Source: Tissierellia bacterium (lineage in GTDB: Bacteria; Bacillota; Clostridia; Tissierellales; Tissierellaceae). From it: 42,027 bases of DNA. Shown one piece after another: positions 15,471 to 24,241 of this stretch. The position numbers and the translations under genes were made by a program. Each line of letters begins with the position of its first letter. Position 1 is the first letter of the stretch. The DNA lies in contig JAAYTL010000015.1 of the NCBI GenBank assembly GCA_012518035.1, forward strand, positions 1 to 42,027, in the 5' to 3' direction. A model generated the notes under the pieces. That model ran no database searches. It saw only the letters and a program-made list of their open reading frames with translations, and was not told the origin of the DNA.

Positions 15471-17330
15471 TTACTTTTTTTGAAGTTCGCTTAAAAACCT
15501 TGATGGTTCCTTAAGCCTATCATTCATAGAAGCCAGGGTTATGAGACTTAGGTGTTTTTTTGCCCTGGTAATCCCCACGTAAAAGAGTCTTCTTTCTTCC
15601 TCCATTGGCTCTACATTACCCTTATACAAGGATTCTATACTGGCAGAGCTGGGAAACTCTTCATCCACTAAGTCTATCATAAATACATTCTCAAACTCCA
15701 AACCCTTAGCAGAGTGGATGGTTGAAAGGGTCAGGGTGTTCTTATTATTACTTGAGCTATTAGTGAGGGCTTGAATATGTTTTAATCTGTCTATGAGTTC
15801 TTGTAAGGTCTTACATTCCTCACTGATTAGTTTTAAATAAAAAAGCATGGAATTTAGATTTTCATAGGTAAATCCAAACTTAATCGCATTTTCCCGCAAA
15901 TATATATCATATTCCAGGACATCTTCAATATACCTAATAGCTTCAAGGGGCTTAAGTTTTGTTATTCTTTTAAAATCAAATTTGAGTTCCCGCAAATTTT
16001 TCTTATAAAAGTCATTTATTCCAGGAAAGTCCAAGATTCTGTCAAATACACATTGGTTAGCATTTAGGGACTTGGCATAGTTAATCTGTCTTTTAGAGAT
16101 ATAGCCCTTGATCTTATAATATAAGTCTTCATAGATATTCATGTTAGTAGTATCTTGAGCAAATATCATTAAGTTTAATATATCATTTACCAACCAGTGA
16201 TTGAAAAACCTAATTTTTTTGTCCCTCATATAAAAGGGTATATTATTTTTCTCAAGGATATCAATCACTCCCAAGGCAGACAGATTATTTCTAAATAATA
16301 TGGCTGTATTAGCTAAATCCATATCTTGTAGGGCTTCTATTATATAATTATATTGGTCTGCAGGAGACTTTACCTTGATTATATTGATAGGCTCAATGTA
16401 ATCATTGTCGGTGATGATATTTTTATCATATCTATTTTTATTGTTTTTAATGAATCTATTGGCTATGGAAACAATATTTTTTGAGGAACGATAGTTTTTC
16501 TCCATAAAGTACACCTTGCCATCCCTATATTGCTTCTGAAAGTCTAAGAGGCCCTTGGGATAGGCCCCCCTAAAGCCATAGATGGATTGATCATCATCGG
16601 CTACAATTACAAGGTTGTTTTTTGGATAGGCTAGATACTTAATCAGTTCTAACTGGATTTTTGATGTATCCTGTCCCTCATCTACCTGGATAAAATCATA
16701 CTTCTTCCTGTACTTGTCCAAGAGGTAATTGTCGGATTTGAGTATTTCCAAGGAAATAGTCAACATATCATCAAAATCTATCAAATTATTCCTTCTCTTG
16801 TAATTTTCGTACTTCTTATAGATGGTTTTGAAGTTTTCAATTTCTACCTTGTTTTCATCTAAGAATTCATCAACCTCTAGCATCATATTCTTTATGTATC
16901 CTATAAGAGTCAATAAGGCTTCAAGTTTTTCTTCAGTTATATGATTATTATTAACCTGCAAGTAAATCCTTTTGAGCAGGGCATACTTGTTAAGTTGGTT
17001 CTTTTCATCTTCTATTAATCTGAAGCTGGTATTCTTCATGTAGGCATATTCCCTTATCAGGCTAAAGCAAAAGGCATGAATTGTAGAAAAATGAATTTTC
17101 CAGTTTGACAGGTCTGGGAAGACCCTATTGAAACGGCTTTTCATATCCCTTGCTGATGCTTTACTAAAAGTAATAGAAAGTATCCTGTCAGGGTGGACCT
17201 TGTGGTTTTTTATCAGATTATAGACCCTATGGATAAGGACAGTAGTCTTGCCAGCACCTGGTACTGCCAATATCAAGCCAGGGCCATGTAAATGATTGAT
17301 TGCTTGAATCTGTTCCTTACTAAGCTTCAA
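15471..17330 (-). CDS. UvrD/Rep-family superfamily 1 DNA helicase
   Basis: 619 residues, shorter than PcrA/UvrD (about 720-740). The start is TTG (17330-17328), 7 nt behind AAGGTG; the nearby ATG is out of frame and meets a stop at once. Motifs in order: Q-motif LSKEQIQAI, Walker A AVPGAGKTT (22-30), motif Ia TFSKASARDM, motif II VDEGQDTSKIQ (Gly where PcrA has Ala), motif III ADDDQSIYGFRGA, motif IV MEKNYRSS, motif V LSTIHSAKGLEFENVFM and motif VI EERRLFYVGITRAKKHLSL. It is an ATP-driven 3'-5' helicase. The accessory 2B region looks reduced, which fits the short UvrD-like paralogs of Clostridia rather than housekeeping PcrA. Confidence 0.93.
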   Translation of the reverse strand: MKLSKEQIQAINHLHGPGLILAVPGAGKTTVLIHRVYNLIKNHKVHPDRILSITFSKASARDMKSRFNRVFPDLSNWKIHFSTIHAFCFSLIREYAYMKNTSFRLIEDEKNQLNKYALLKRIYLQVNNNHITEEKLEALLTLIGYIKNMMLEVDEFLDENKVEIENFKTIYKKYENYKRRNNLIDFDDMLTISLEILKSDNYLLDKYRKKYDFIQVDEGQDTSKIQLELIKYLAYPKNNLVIVADDDQSIYGFRGAYPKGLLDFQKQYRDGKVYFMEKNYRSSKNIVSIANRFIKNNKNRYDKNIITDNDYIEPINIIKVKSPADQYNYIIEALQDMDLANTAILFRNNLSALGVIDILEKNNIPFYMRDKKIRFFNHWLVNDILNLMIFAQDTTNMNIYEDLYYKIKGYISKRQINYAKSLNANQCVFDRILDFPGINDFYKKNLRELKFDFKRITKLKPLEAIRYIEDVLEYDIYLRENAIKFGFTYENLNSMLFYLKLISEECKTLQELIDRLKHIQALTNSSSNNKNTLTLSTIHSAKGLEFENVFMIDLVDEEFPSSASIESLYKGNVEPMEEERRLFYVGITRAKKHLSLITLASMNDRLKEPSRFLSELQKK

Positions 17331-17465
17331 GACATGTCACCTTCTTTAATGATATCTATCCTATATAGTATCATAAAAATTGATTAAGATATAGCTTAGT
17401 ATTAATGGTTTCATAGCTTTGAAAATGGATATATTATATAATAGTAGCATAAAGGCGGGATGATA

Positions 17466-18023
17466 ATGAAGGACTTATTAAAAAGATTTGATGATTATTT
17501 AATCAAGCTTATCAATGATAGAATGAAGAATGATTTTCTTGATAAATTTATGTATAGAATAACTGATTTAGGTGGAGCCATATTTTCCAGTATTTTTTCT
17601 TTGGCCTTGGTCATCTTGGGGAATAGGGCCATTAGGCTTATTGGTCTAGAAGCCATTGTTGTATTGGGCATAAGTCAGTTGGTGGTTCATAGCTTAAAGT
17701 TGGGTTTAAGTCGAGCTAGACCCTATAAGATAATTGAGCAGCTTCATACCTTTGGGATAGAATTAAGGGATTATTCATTTCCCTCAGGCCATACCACAGC
17801 CAGCTTCTCCATAGCCACGGTTTTGGCTTTGAATATCCCCTATGTTTCCTTATTGGTCTATGCAGTTGCCACCATTATTGGTATCTCTAGGATCTATTTA
17901 GGGGTCCATTATCCCACGGATGTAGTTGCTGGACTAATCTTAGGTATAGGTAGTTCTATTTTGGTCCATCGCTATCTTTTGGATGTTATTGAAAAAGCCG
18001 CCGTGATGATAGGCCTAGTGTGA
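17466..18023 (+). CDS. PAP2-family membrane phosphatase
   Basis: 185 residues. The ATG at 17466 is preferred over 17460 because AAAGGCGG (from 17451) would be too close to the earlier one; the difference is two residues. The three PAP2 motifs are KLGLSRARP, PSGHT and SRIYLGVHYPTD, which supply the catalytic His pair and phosphate-binding Arg. About five TM segments are seen. Family members dephosphorylate undecaprenyl pyrophosphate (BcrC-like) or phosphatidate and related lipids, acting at the outer face of the membrane. It is divergent from the helicase gene. The exact substrate is not determinable. Confidence 0.9.
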   Translation: MKDLLKRFDDYLIKLINDRMKNDFLDKFMYRITDLGGAIFSSIFSLALVILGNRAIRLIGLEAIVVLGISQLVVHSLKLGLSRARPYKIIEQLHTFGIELRDYSFPSGHTTASFSIATVLALNIPYVSLLVYAVATIIGISRIYLGVHYPTDVVAGLILGIGSSILVHRYLLDVIEKAAVMIGLV

Positions 18024-18086
18024 TGATTGATATGGAGCTATATTGGTATAAATAGAATAAATATTAGATGAACGGAGGGTTATATT

Positions 18087-18902
18087 ATGTTGATGGGCAA
18101 TTTTTTGAGAAACAGAAAATCAATCAGGGATTTTAAAAGAAATAAGGTTGAATTTGAAAAGCTAGAGGAGATTATGGGGGATTTAAAGGCTCTAAATGAG
18201 GAAGAAAGTCTTGGTAATTTCAAACTTAGGCTCTATGAGAATGGGGCTAATATTATGGAAGCCCTTATGGGTAAGGGTGGATATGCAGGTGTGATGATAG
18301 AGGCTCCCCATTATATTGCCTTGGATTTTTTAGATGATTATGACTCAACTATGATTTATGGTGCTTATAGTATGGAGAAGCTAATTACTATCCTTAATGC
18401 AAAAGGATTAGCCACATGCTGGGTCAGTCTGGAGAATTTGGATTACGCCTTTAAGCAGGATGTGTTTGGTGAAGCAACCAATGATATCAAGTATCTATTG
18501 GCATTTGGTTATCAGAAGCCGCAACCACCTTTTTCAGAAGCACCATATAGCGCAAAATTAGGAATAGAAGATTTCGTATTTGATGAAGAGGTAGAAAAGG
18601 AAATAGCTATGGAAAAGCTAGAAACCATGGGCTTGAAGGATTTGTTTTATTATATAAGATTTGCTCCGTCCACCAAGAATCTACAACCCTGGAGATTTAT
18701 CCTTAAGGATACGTCAATAGAATTAGCTATAGCTTACGAAGAATGGAATAGGGCCTTCTTGATGGATGCGGGAGTCATTATGTACTATTTTGAAGAATTA
18801 GCCAAGTATCAAGGGATAAATAACAAGTGGCTGCTCATAGATGGGGATGTTTATGAGGGCAAGAAACTTAAGTATAAGACCCTTGCAGTTTATCAATTAT
18901 AA
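18087..18902 (+). CDS. Nitroreductase-family protein with two nitroreductase-like halves (TM1586 type)
   Basis: 271 residues, ATG 7 nt behind GGAGGG. The N-terminal half opens NRKSIRDFKRNKV, the FMN-binding start of the family, and contains a degenerate core (ALDFLDDYDSTMIYGAYSMEK; AKGLATCWVS). The C-terminal half carries IRFAPSTKNLQPWRF (about 190-204), the second nitroreductase FMN/active-site motif. In ordinary nitroreductases these motifs lie within one 170-190-residue domain and a homodimer forms the site; here one chain may hold both halves, as described for TM1586-type proteins. Redox function on an unknown substrate. A terminator follows. Confidence 0.8.
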   Translation: MLMGNFLRNRKSIRDFKRNKVEFEKLEEIMGDLKALNEEESLGNFKLRLYENGANIMEALMGKGGYAGVMIEAPHYIALDFLDDYDSTMIYGAYSMEKLITILNAKGLATCWVSLENLDYAFKQDVFGEATNDIKYLLAFGYQKPQPPFSEAPYSAKLGIEDFVFDEEVEKEIAMEKLETMGLKDLFYYIRFAPSTKNLQPWRFILKDTSIELAIAYEEWNRAFLMDAGVIMYYFEELAKYQGINNKWLLIDGDVYEGKKLKYKTLAVYQL

Positions 18903-18919
18903 ATGATTAGTGTGTAAAG

Positions 18920-18948
18920 AGTTCTCAGCCTAGCTGGGGACTTTTTTT
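18920..18948 (+). terminator. Intrinsic terminator after the nitroreductase-family gene
   Basis: AGTTCTCAGC (18920-18929) pairs with GCTGGGGACT (18933-18942), including two G-T pairs, loop CTA, then seven T. Confidence 0.92.
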
Positions 18949-19015
18949 ATGAAGAGATATAGATTTACTAGGAATCTTGATACATTTTTTTTAATGAGAC
19001 ACTTATGGAAAGCTG

Positions 19016-19043
19016 TTGACTTTTAAAGTGAAAGGGGTATAAT
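19016..19043 (+). promoter_or_regulatory. SigA-type promoter of the metal ATPase gene
   Basis: TTGACT (5/6), a 16-bp spacer and consensus TATAAT at 19038-19043. The predicted start near 19050 falls at the left edge of the operator dyad. Confidence 0.82.
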
Positions 19044-19049
19044 AAAACT

Positions 19050-19075
19050 AACATATGAATATCTATTCACATGTT
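19050..19075. promoter_or_regulatory. ArsR/SmtB (CadC)-type metal-responsive operator
   Basis: A 12-2-12 imperfect dyad: left arm AACATATGAATA, centre TC, right arm TATTCACATGTT, with 11 of 12 positions symmetric. Size, spacing and the ATATGAATA-type half-sites match operators of the SmtB/CadC/ZiaR repressors, which release DNA on binding Zn, Cd or Pb. It overlaps the predicted transcription start, where a bound repressor would block initiation. Confidence 0.8.
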
Positions 19076-19094
19076 AAATGAAAGGGGGATAACA

Positions 19095-21209
19095 ATGACC
19101 ATAATTGAATTGGAACTTAGAGGCTTAGACTGTGCTAGTTGTGCTGGAAAGATTGAAGATAGGACTGCTAAACTAGAAGGGGTTAAGACAGCCAGTCTAG
19201 ACTTTGTAAATAAGAAAATTAAAGTTGATATAGAGAATGAACTTGATAGGGATAGGATAAAGGACTCAATAATAAAGCTAGTAAATAAGTTTGAACCTGG
19301 TGTAGAAGTCTTGGATTTATCCATTAAGGATATGGATTCTTCCCATGACCACAGCCATGAACATGGGAATTTTGATACTCATGAATTAATTAGGATAGTT
19401 TCTAGCTTAATCCTCTTTATAATTCCCCCCTTATTAAAACTACAAGGTGGAATAAGACTATCCACCTATCTCTTAGCCTATTTTATAGTGGGGTATGATG
19501 TTCTCATAAGGGCAGGCAAGAACCTAGTAAATAGGACTCCCTTTGATGAGAACTTTCTCATGACCCTGGCTACCATAGGAGCCTTCATCATAGGTGAATA
19601 CCCTGAAGGAGTCGCAGTAATGCTCTTCTATCAGGTGGGTGAGTTATTCCAAGGTATGGCCGTTAACCGCTCTAGGAAGTCTATTAAGGCCTTAACTGAC
19701 ATTATGCCAGACTATGCTAACCTGGAGAAGGATAATGAAATAGTAGTAGTAGATCCCACAGAAGTTAGGATAGGGGATTATATAATCATTAAACCTGGAG
19801 AAAAGGTACCCCTAGATGGGTTAGTGGTAGAAGGGGAATCAAGCCTAGATACCTCGAATATTACAGGTGAAAGTGTCCCTAGAAGTATAGGGGTGGGGAA
19901 TCAAATAATTTCAGGTGTAATCAATAATCAAGGCCTCCTTAAGGTTAAGGTTGAAAAGGAATTTGGAGAATCTACAGTCACCAAGATCTTGGATTTAGTA
20001 GAAAATGCATCTAGTAGGAAGGCCCCAACTGAGCAATTCATAAGCAAGTTTGCCAGGTACTATACCCCTGCTGTAGTATTCATCGCCTTAGGCATAGGGA
20101 TATTACCAACCTTGTTCTTTAATGGGGAGCTGACAGATTGGGCTTATAGGGCCTTTGTATTTTTAGTTATATCCTGTCCTTGTGCCCTAGTTATCTCCAT
20201 CCCCCTAGGTTTCTTTGGAGGCATAGGGGCTGCCTCTAAGGAGGGAATCCTAGTCAAGGGAGGCAACTTTCTGGAAGCCCTTAACTATGTAGATAGGGTG
20301 GTATTCGACAAGACCGGTACCCTTACCAAGGGCGTCTTTAAGGTTACTAAGGTAAAGGCCTATGATGGTTATTCAGAAGATGAGGTTTTGGAGCTGGCTG
20401 CCTATGGGGAGAGTTACTCCAACCATCCAATAGCCCTATCCATATTAGATGAGTATGGCAGGGATATTAGGAAGGAATATATTGTTGACTATAGGGAAAT
20501 CCCAGGTAAGGGTATATCCGTAAACATAGATGAGGCTGATATCTTACTAGGAAATAAAGGTTTACTGATAGACAATAATATTGATTTTGTAGAAGAAGAA
20601 TCCATTGGTACAGTGGTATATGTGGCTAGGGAAGGTAGGCATGTGGGAACCATAATAGTATCTGATGAAATCAAGGCTAGTGTTAGAGATGACCTTTCAA
20701 GCTTAAAGGACCTAGGTGTCCAAGAAACCATTATGCTGTCAGGAGATAATGGTTCAACAGCACGAAAAGTTGGAGACCTAATTGGCATTGATAAGGTTCA
20801 TGGTGATTTATTGCCCCAGGATAAGGTGCTGAAACTTGAAGAGATATTAAGTGAAAGCTCAGGCAAAAAGGTAGCATTTGTGGGAGATGGTGTAAACGAT
20901 GCACCAGTACTGGCTAGGGCAGACGTGGGCATTGCCATGGGAGGCCTTGGCTCAGATGCAGCCATAGAAGCAGCGGATATAGTCATTCTAACAGACGAGA
21001 TATCCAAGATAGCTACTGGAATTAAAATAGCCAAGAAGACTAAGAGAATTGTCAGCCAAAACATAGTCATAGCTCTAGGTATAAAACTGATGGTTTTAGG
21101 CCTTGGAGCAGCAGGTCTGGCTTCCATGTGGCAGGCTGTGTTTGCAGACGTGGGAGTGTCCCTAATTGCAATACTAAACTCCATCAGGGTATTAAAAGTA
21201 GAGTATTAA
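19095..21209 (+). CDS. cadA: Heavy-metal P1B-type ATPase, Zn/Cd/Pb exporter
   Basis: 704 residues from ATG 19095 behind AAAGGGGG; the earlier in-frame ATG at 19071 lies inside the operator. Domains: an N-terminal ferredoxin-like metal-binding domain with LDCASCA (C13, C16), a His-rich loop with six His and alternating Asp/Ser/Glu at 84-96, about eight TM segments, actuator TGES (257-260), the membrane metal site CPC (361-363), phosphorylation site DKTGTLTKG (Asp405), nucleotide-domain HP motif in NHPIAL, and the hinge GDGVNDAP. The CPC motif, C-terminal Asp in VFADVGVS and His-rich loop point to Zn/Cd/Pb rather than Cu export. It pumps metal out of the cytoplasm. Regulation: see the operator at 19050. 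No ArsR-type gene adjoins it. Confidence 0.94.
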   Translation: MTIIELELRGLDCASCAGKIEDRTAKLEGVKTASLDFVNKKIKVDIENELDRDRIKDSIIKLVNKFEPGVEVLDLSIKDMDSSHDHSHEHGNFDTHELIRIVSSLILFIIPPLLKLQGGIRLSTYLLAYFIVGYDVLIRAGKNLVNRTPFDENFLMTLATIGAFIIGEYPEGVAVMLFYQVGELFQGMAVNRSRKSIKALTDIMPDYANLEKDNEIVVVDPTEVRIGDYIIIKPGEKVPLDGLVVEGESSLDTSNITGESVPRSIGVGNQIISGVINNQGLLKVKVEKEFGESTVTKILDLVENASSRKAPTEQFISKFARYYTPAVVFIALGIGILPTLFFNGELTDWAYRAFVFLVISCPCALVISIPLGFFGGIGAASKEGILVKGGNFLEALNYVDRVVFDKTGTLTKGVFKVTKVKAYDGYSEDEVLELAAYGESYSNHPIALSILDEYGRDIRKEYIVDYREIPGKGISVNIDEADILLGNKGLLIDNNIDFVEEESIGTVVYVAREGRHVGTIIVSDEIKASVRDDLSSLKDLGVQETIMLSGDNGSTARKVGDLIGIDKVHGDLLPQDKVLKLEEILSESSGKKVAFVGDGVNDAPVLARADVGIAMGGLGSDAAIEAADIVILTDEISKIATGIKIAKKTKRIVSQNIVIALGIKLMVLGLGAAGLASMWQAVFADVGVSLIAILNSIRVLKVEY

Positions 21210-21222
21210 CTCTACTTTTTTT
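21194..21222 (+). terminator. Intrinsic terminator of the metal ATPase gene
   Basis: AAAAGTAGAGT (21194-21204) pairs with ACTCTACTTTT (21209-21219), loop of 4 nt, with T-run to 21222. The stem overlaps the last codons and the stop. Confidence 0.88.
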
Positions 21223-21268
21223 ATTTTTTGTGATAAACTATTAGTACTATAGTTTTGGGGTGTTGATT

Positions 21269-22207
21269 TTGACAAGAGATTTACGGACAGAGCAAAGAAG
21301 GAAGAATTATTTAGTATTAGCCGAAAGCAATTATTTTCAGGGAAATAAGGAAAAAGCCATAGACTTCTACAATAAGTCTATGGAATTCAAGGGATCTCTA
21401 GAAGACGATATAGAGATTTTATTTAATATTGCCTTAATCTATGATGAATTAGACCTGCCCCAAGATTCCATAAAAGCATATGATAGGATTCTAGCATTAG
21501 ACCCTGTAAACCCAGGAGCCTATTATGGTAAGGCTATTATGGAAGAACAACTAGGTAACGATGACAGGGCTTTATACTATTATAAACAAGCCATAAAATC
21601 TGATCCTAAGTATGATAGGGCCTATTTCTTTTTAGCTAACCTATATGATAAACTAGATATGAAGGACTTGGCCATAGAATACTATATTAAGGTAATAGAA
21701 CTGGTGCCTGAAGACTATCATGCCTACAATAATTTAGGCTCTATCTACGAAGAGATGGGGGATTATAAAAAGGCCCTTGAAATGATTACAAAAAGTGTAG
21801 ATATATACCCACACTTTTATAAATCCAGATTTAATCTAGGGGTGGTGTATAAAAGACTAGGCGACAACAAGATGGCCCTGAAGAGCTACTATAGTTCACT
21901 AGAGCTTAATAAGAGTTATTATTATACTTACCTGAATATCTCAGCAATTTATATAGAAGAAAAGGAGTATAATAAATCTATAGAAATCCTAAGTGAGGGT
22001 ATAGATATAAACAAGGATGCGGAAGACTTATACTATAATAGGGCATGTTCCTATGCCATCCTGGGCATGGAGGAAGAAGCAATCTCTGATATTAGGAAGG
22101 CCCTTAGTCTCAATCCAGCTATTATAAGCTGGGTTATCAGGGATAAGGACTTTGAAAGTCTCTACAATAATGATGATTTTATTAATCTATTGAATGAATA
22201 TAATTAG
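21269..22207 (+). CDS. Tetratricopeptide-repeat protein
   Basis: 312 residues from TTG at 21269, placed about 8 nt after a TTGGGG ribosome site; GTG at 21260 is the alternative. Almost the whole chain is TPR repeats of about 34 residues with the W/L-G-Y-A-F-A-P pattern, for example PGAYYGKAIMEEQLGNDDRA, YFFLANLYDKLDMKDLAIEY and AYNNLGSIYEEMGDYKKALE; I count at least seven. There is no signal peptide or TM segment, so it is a cytoplasmic protein-binding scaffold. The partner is unknown. The methionine aminopeptidase gene follows after 17 bp and is probably co-transcribed. Confidence 0.88.
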   Translation: MTRDLRTEQRRKNYLVLAESNYFQGNKEKAIDFYNKSMEFKGSLEDDIEILFNIALIYDELDLPQDSIKAYDRILALDPVNPGAYYGKAIMEEQLGNDDRALYYYKQAIKSDPKYDRAYFFLANLYDKLDMKDLAIEYYIKVIELVPEDYHAYNNLGSIYEEMGDYKKALEMITKSVDIYPHFYKSRFNLGVVYKRLGDNKMALKSYYSSLELNKSYYYTYLNISAIYIEEKEYNKSIEILSEGIDINKDAEDLYYNRACSYAILGMEEEAISDIRKALSLNPAIISWVIRDKDFESLYNNDDFINLLNEYN

Positions 22208-22224
22208 TAAAGGATGGTAAATAT

Positions 22225-22983
22225 ATGATAATACTTAAGACAGAAGAACAAATCCAAAGGATGAGGGAAGCTGGTATGATACTAGCTGCTCTTCATAAGG
22301 AAATAGCTAAGATAATCAAACCAGGAATCTCAACCATGGAGATAGATAGGTTTGTAGAGGAATATCTAGAGGCCAGAGGGGCATATCCTGAACAAAAGGG
22401 CTACCAGGGATATGAGTATGCCACCTGTGCATCTATAAATGATGAAATATGCCATGGCTTTCCCAGACATGAAAAGCTAAAGGAAGGGGATGTAGTCACC
22501 ATTGACATGGTAGTCAATGTGGATGGTTGGCTGGCAGACTCAGCATGGACCTACCCAGTTGGGAATATTTCAGAGGATGCCCAAAGATTATTAGATGTTA
22601 CCAAGAAATCCCTCTACCTTGGGATAGAGCAAGCAGTTATAGGAAATAGACTGGGAGATATAGGTCATGCAATCCAGTCCTATGTGGAATCTAATGGATT
22701 TTCAGTGGTAAGGGATTTTGTAGGTCATGGTATAGGTCAAGATATGCATGAGGATCCCCAAGTACTACATTATGGAACCCCAGGTCGAGGCCAGAGATTG
22801 GTTGAGGGCATGGTTATGACCATAGAGCCCATGATAAATATGGGTGGATACCAAATGAAATTAGATGACAATGGCTGGACAGCAAGAACTGTAGATGGCA
22901 GTCTATCTGCCCAGTATGAGCACACCATAGCCATTACTAAGGATGGCCCCATAATCCTAACAGACCAGGATGCGGTAGAGTAG
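22225..22983 (+). CDS. map: Methionine aminopeptidase, type I
   Basis: 252 residues. It removes the N-terminal Met of new proteins at the ribosome. The five metal ligands of the pita-bread fold are all present: Asp94 (VTIDMVV), Asp105 (LADSAWT), His168 (VGHGIGQDMHE), Glu201 (MTIEPM) and Glu232 (QYEHTI); His77 (EICHG) is the substrate-site His. Length and order are those of type Ia enzymes without the zinc-finger extension. ATG follows AAAGGATGG. It is not next to ribosomal protein or adk genes, so it may be a second copy rather than the S10/spc-linked map. Confidence 0.95.
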   Translation: MIILKTEEQIQRMREAGMILAALHKEIAKIIKPGISTMEIDRFVEEYLEARGAYPEQKGYQGYEYATCASINDEICHGFPRHEKLKEGDVVTIDMVVNVDGWLADSAWTYPVGNISEDAQRLLDVTKKSLYLGIEQAVIGNRLGDIGHAIQSYVESNGFSVVRDFVGHGIGQDMHEDPQVLHYGTPGRGQRLVEGMVMTIEPMINMGGYQMKLDDNGWTARTVDGSLSAQYEHTIAITKDGPIILTDQDAVE

Positions 22984-23018
22984 TCTTTTGTGGTTATTTA
23001 ATATGGAAGGTGAGAAAG

Positions 23019-23696
23019 TTGAAAAAAGAAAGAGACAAGGGATTATTAGGTAAGAAATATTCAAGGGCAGAAGAGATTTTTAATGGTATAAGCCATGGTA
23101 TGGGTGTAGTTTTTGGAATTGTGGCCCTAACCCTTTTGCTTGTGGTATCCATAAACAAGGGAGATATACCTTCTATAGTAGCCTTTAGCATTTATGGTGG
23201 ATGCATTATCCTCATGTTTCTTTCATCAACCCTTTATCATAGTATCCCCATGGAAAAAGCAAAAAGGATTCTTAGGGTATTTGACCACTCATCCATATTT
23301 TTATTCATAGCAGGGACCTATACCCCAATAGCACTTTTAGTATTAAAAGGTAATCTTAGATTGATAATCTTAATTGGAATTTGGATAATTGCCCTAGCAG
23401 GGATAGTGTTTAAAATAGTAACCTTCAACAAATTTGATAAGTATAAGCTGCTGTCTGTGATTATCTACATTGCCATGGGATGGTTGGCTGTAATACCCAT
23501 TAGGGCCATTATAAATGCAACCAGTATCAATTTCTTCTACTGGATCCTAGCAGGCGGTCTTCTTTATACAGGGGGCACAATATTCTACGGGGTAAAGAAG
23601 ATACCCTTCAACCATGGTATTTGGCATATTTTTGTACTGGCAGCCAGTATAGCTCATTTTTTAGGTATATTTAAATACATTGCCTTGGTGGGATAG
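23019..23696 (+). CDS. Hemolysin III / YqfA / PAQR-family membrane protein
   Basis: 225 residues from TTG at 23019, 8 nt after GGAAGG; GTG at 23010 would overlap the ribosome site. Seven TM segments are visible. Family motifs are YSRAEEIFNGISHGMG, STLYHSIP (His in TM2-3), FDHSSIFLFIAGTYTP, and NHGIWHIFVLAASIAHF near the C-terminus. The conserved Ser/Asp/His set forms the metal site of PAQR-fold hydrolases. Despite the old hemolysin name, bacterial members are of uncertain function. A terminator follows about 70 bp downstream. Confidence 0.92.
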   Translation: MKKERDKGLLGKKYSRAEEIFNGISHGMGVVFGIVALTLLLVVSINKGDIPSIVAFSIYGGCIILMFLSSTLYHSIPMEKAKRILRVFDHSSIFLFIAGTYTPIALLVLKGNLRLIILIGIWIIALAGIVFKIVTFNKFDKYKLLSVIIYIAMGWLAVIPIRAIINATSINFFYWILAGGLLYTGGTIFYGVKKIPFNHGIWHIFVLAASIAHFLGIFKYIALVG

Positions 23697-23767
23697 TGAT
23701 TTACATAAAAGTCCACTGTTCTTGTATTAGATAGGGTAATGAATATATAAGAATTTAGAAATAAAAG

Positions 23768-23803
23768 CACAAGGAGAATGGTAATCTTTCCTTGTGTTTT
23801 TGT
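23768..23803 (+). terminator. Intrinsic terminator
   Basis: CACAAGGA (23768-23775) pairs with TCCTTGTG (23789-23796), then TTTTTGTTTT. It ends the transcript that includes the hemolysin III-family gene. Confidence 0.85.
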
Positions 23804-23880
23804 TTTGTAGGATATTTTGAATTGGTCCATGATTACTTACCTTGTTTTCACCTTTAATATAATTTAAAAGCATTTCACTA

Positions 23881-23909
23881 TTGACTTTAACAAAATTAAA
23901 GCATATACT
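23881..23909 (+). promoter_or_regulatory. SigA-type promoter of the DUF2089 pair
   Basis: TTGACT (5/6), a 17-bp spacer and TATACT at 23904-23909. The predicted start near 23916 leaves a leader of about 20 nt before the ATG at 23939. Confidence 0.8.
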
Positions 23910-23938
23910 TAATATAATTAATGTTAGGAGGTAATTAT

Positions 23939-24241
23939 ATGGCTATAAGAATAGTTCCACAATGGATGGAAAACCTTGATGACGAAGATGTGGTATTTAT
24001 TAAAAGATTTATTTTAGCCTCGGGCTCATTAAAAGAGATAGCCCAGGAGTACAATGTAACCTATCCCACGGTCAGGCTGAGGCTAGATAAATTAATACAA
24101 AAGATTAAGGTGAATGAAGATGAATCAAATGAACCTTATATAGGTTTGATTAAAAGGCTGGCAATTAATGATAAGATCGATTTTGATACAGCCAAGATTT
24201 TAATTAATGAGTATAAGAAGATAAAAGAGGAGGATCTATAA
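23939..24241 (+). CDS. DUF2089-family helix-turn-helix protein
   Basis: 100 residues from ATG 23939 behind TTAGGAGG; the earlier in-frame ATG at 23921 precedes that site. The core WMENLDDEDVVFIKRFILAS, GSLKEIAQEYNVTYPTVRLR and LDKLIQKI is typical of DUF2089, where a sigma-region-4-like helix-turn-helix is predicted at about residues 30-55. It is probably a small DNA-binding regulator. Its stop (TAA) overlaps by one base the ATG of a small membrane protein, so the two are translationally coupled. That suggests a regulator and a membrane-bound modulator, which is inference. Confidence 0.8.
   Translation: MAIRIVPQWMENLDDEDVVFIKRFILASGSLKEIAQEYNVTYPTVRLRLDKLIQKIKVNEDESNEPYIGLIKRLAINDKIDFDTAKILINEYKKIKEEDL

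Noticed and set aside
20798..21184. 128-codon open frame on the minus strand
   Set aside because: Lies wholly inside the metal ATPase gene in a mirror frame, with no ribosome site and low-complexity Ser/Ala/Pro composition.
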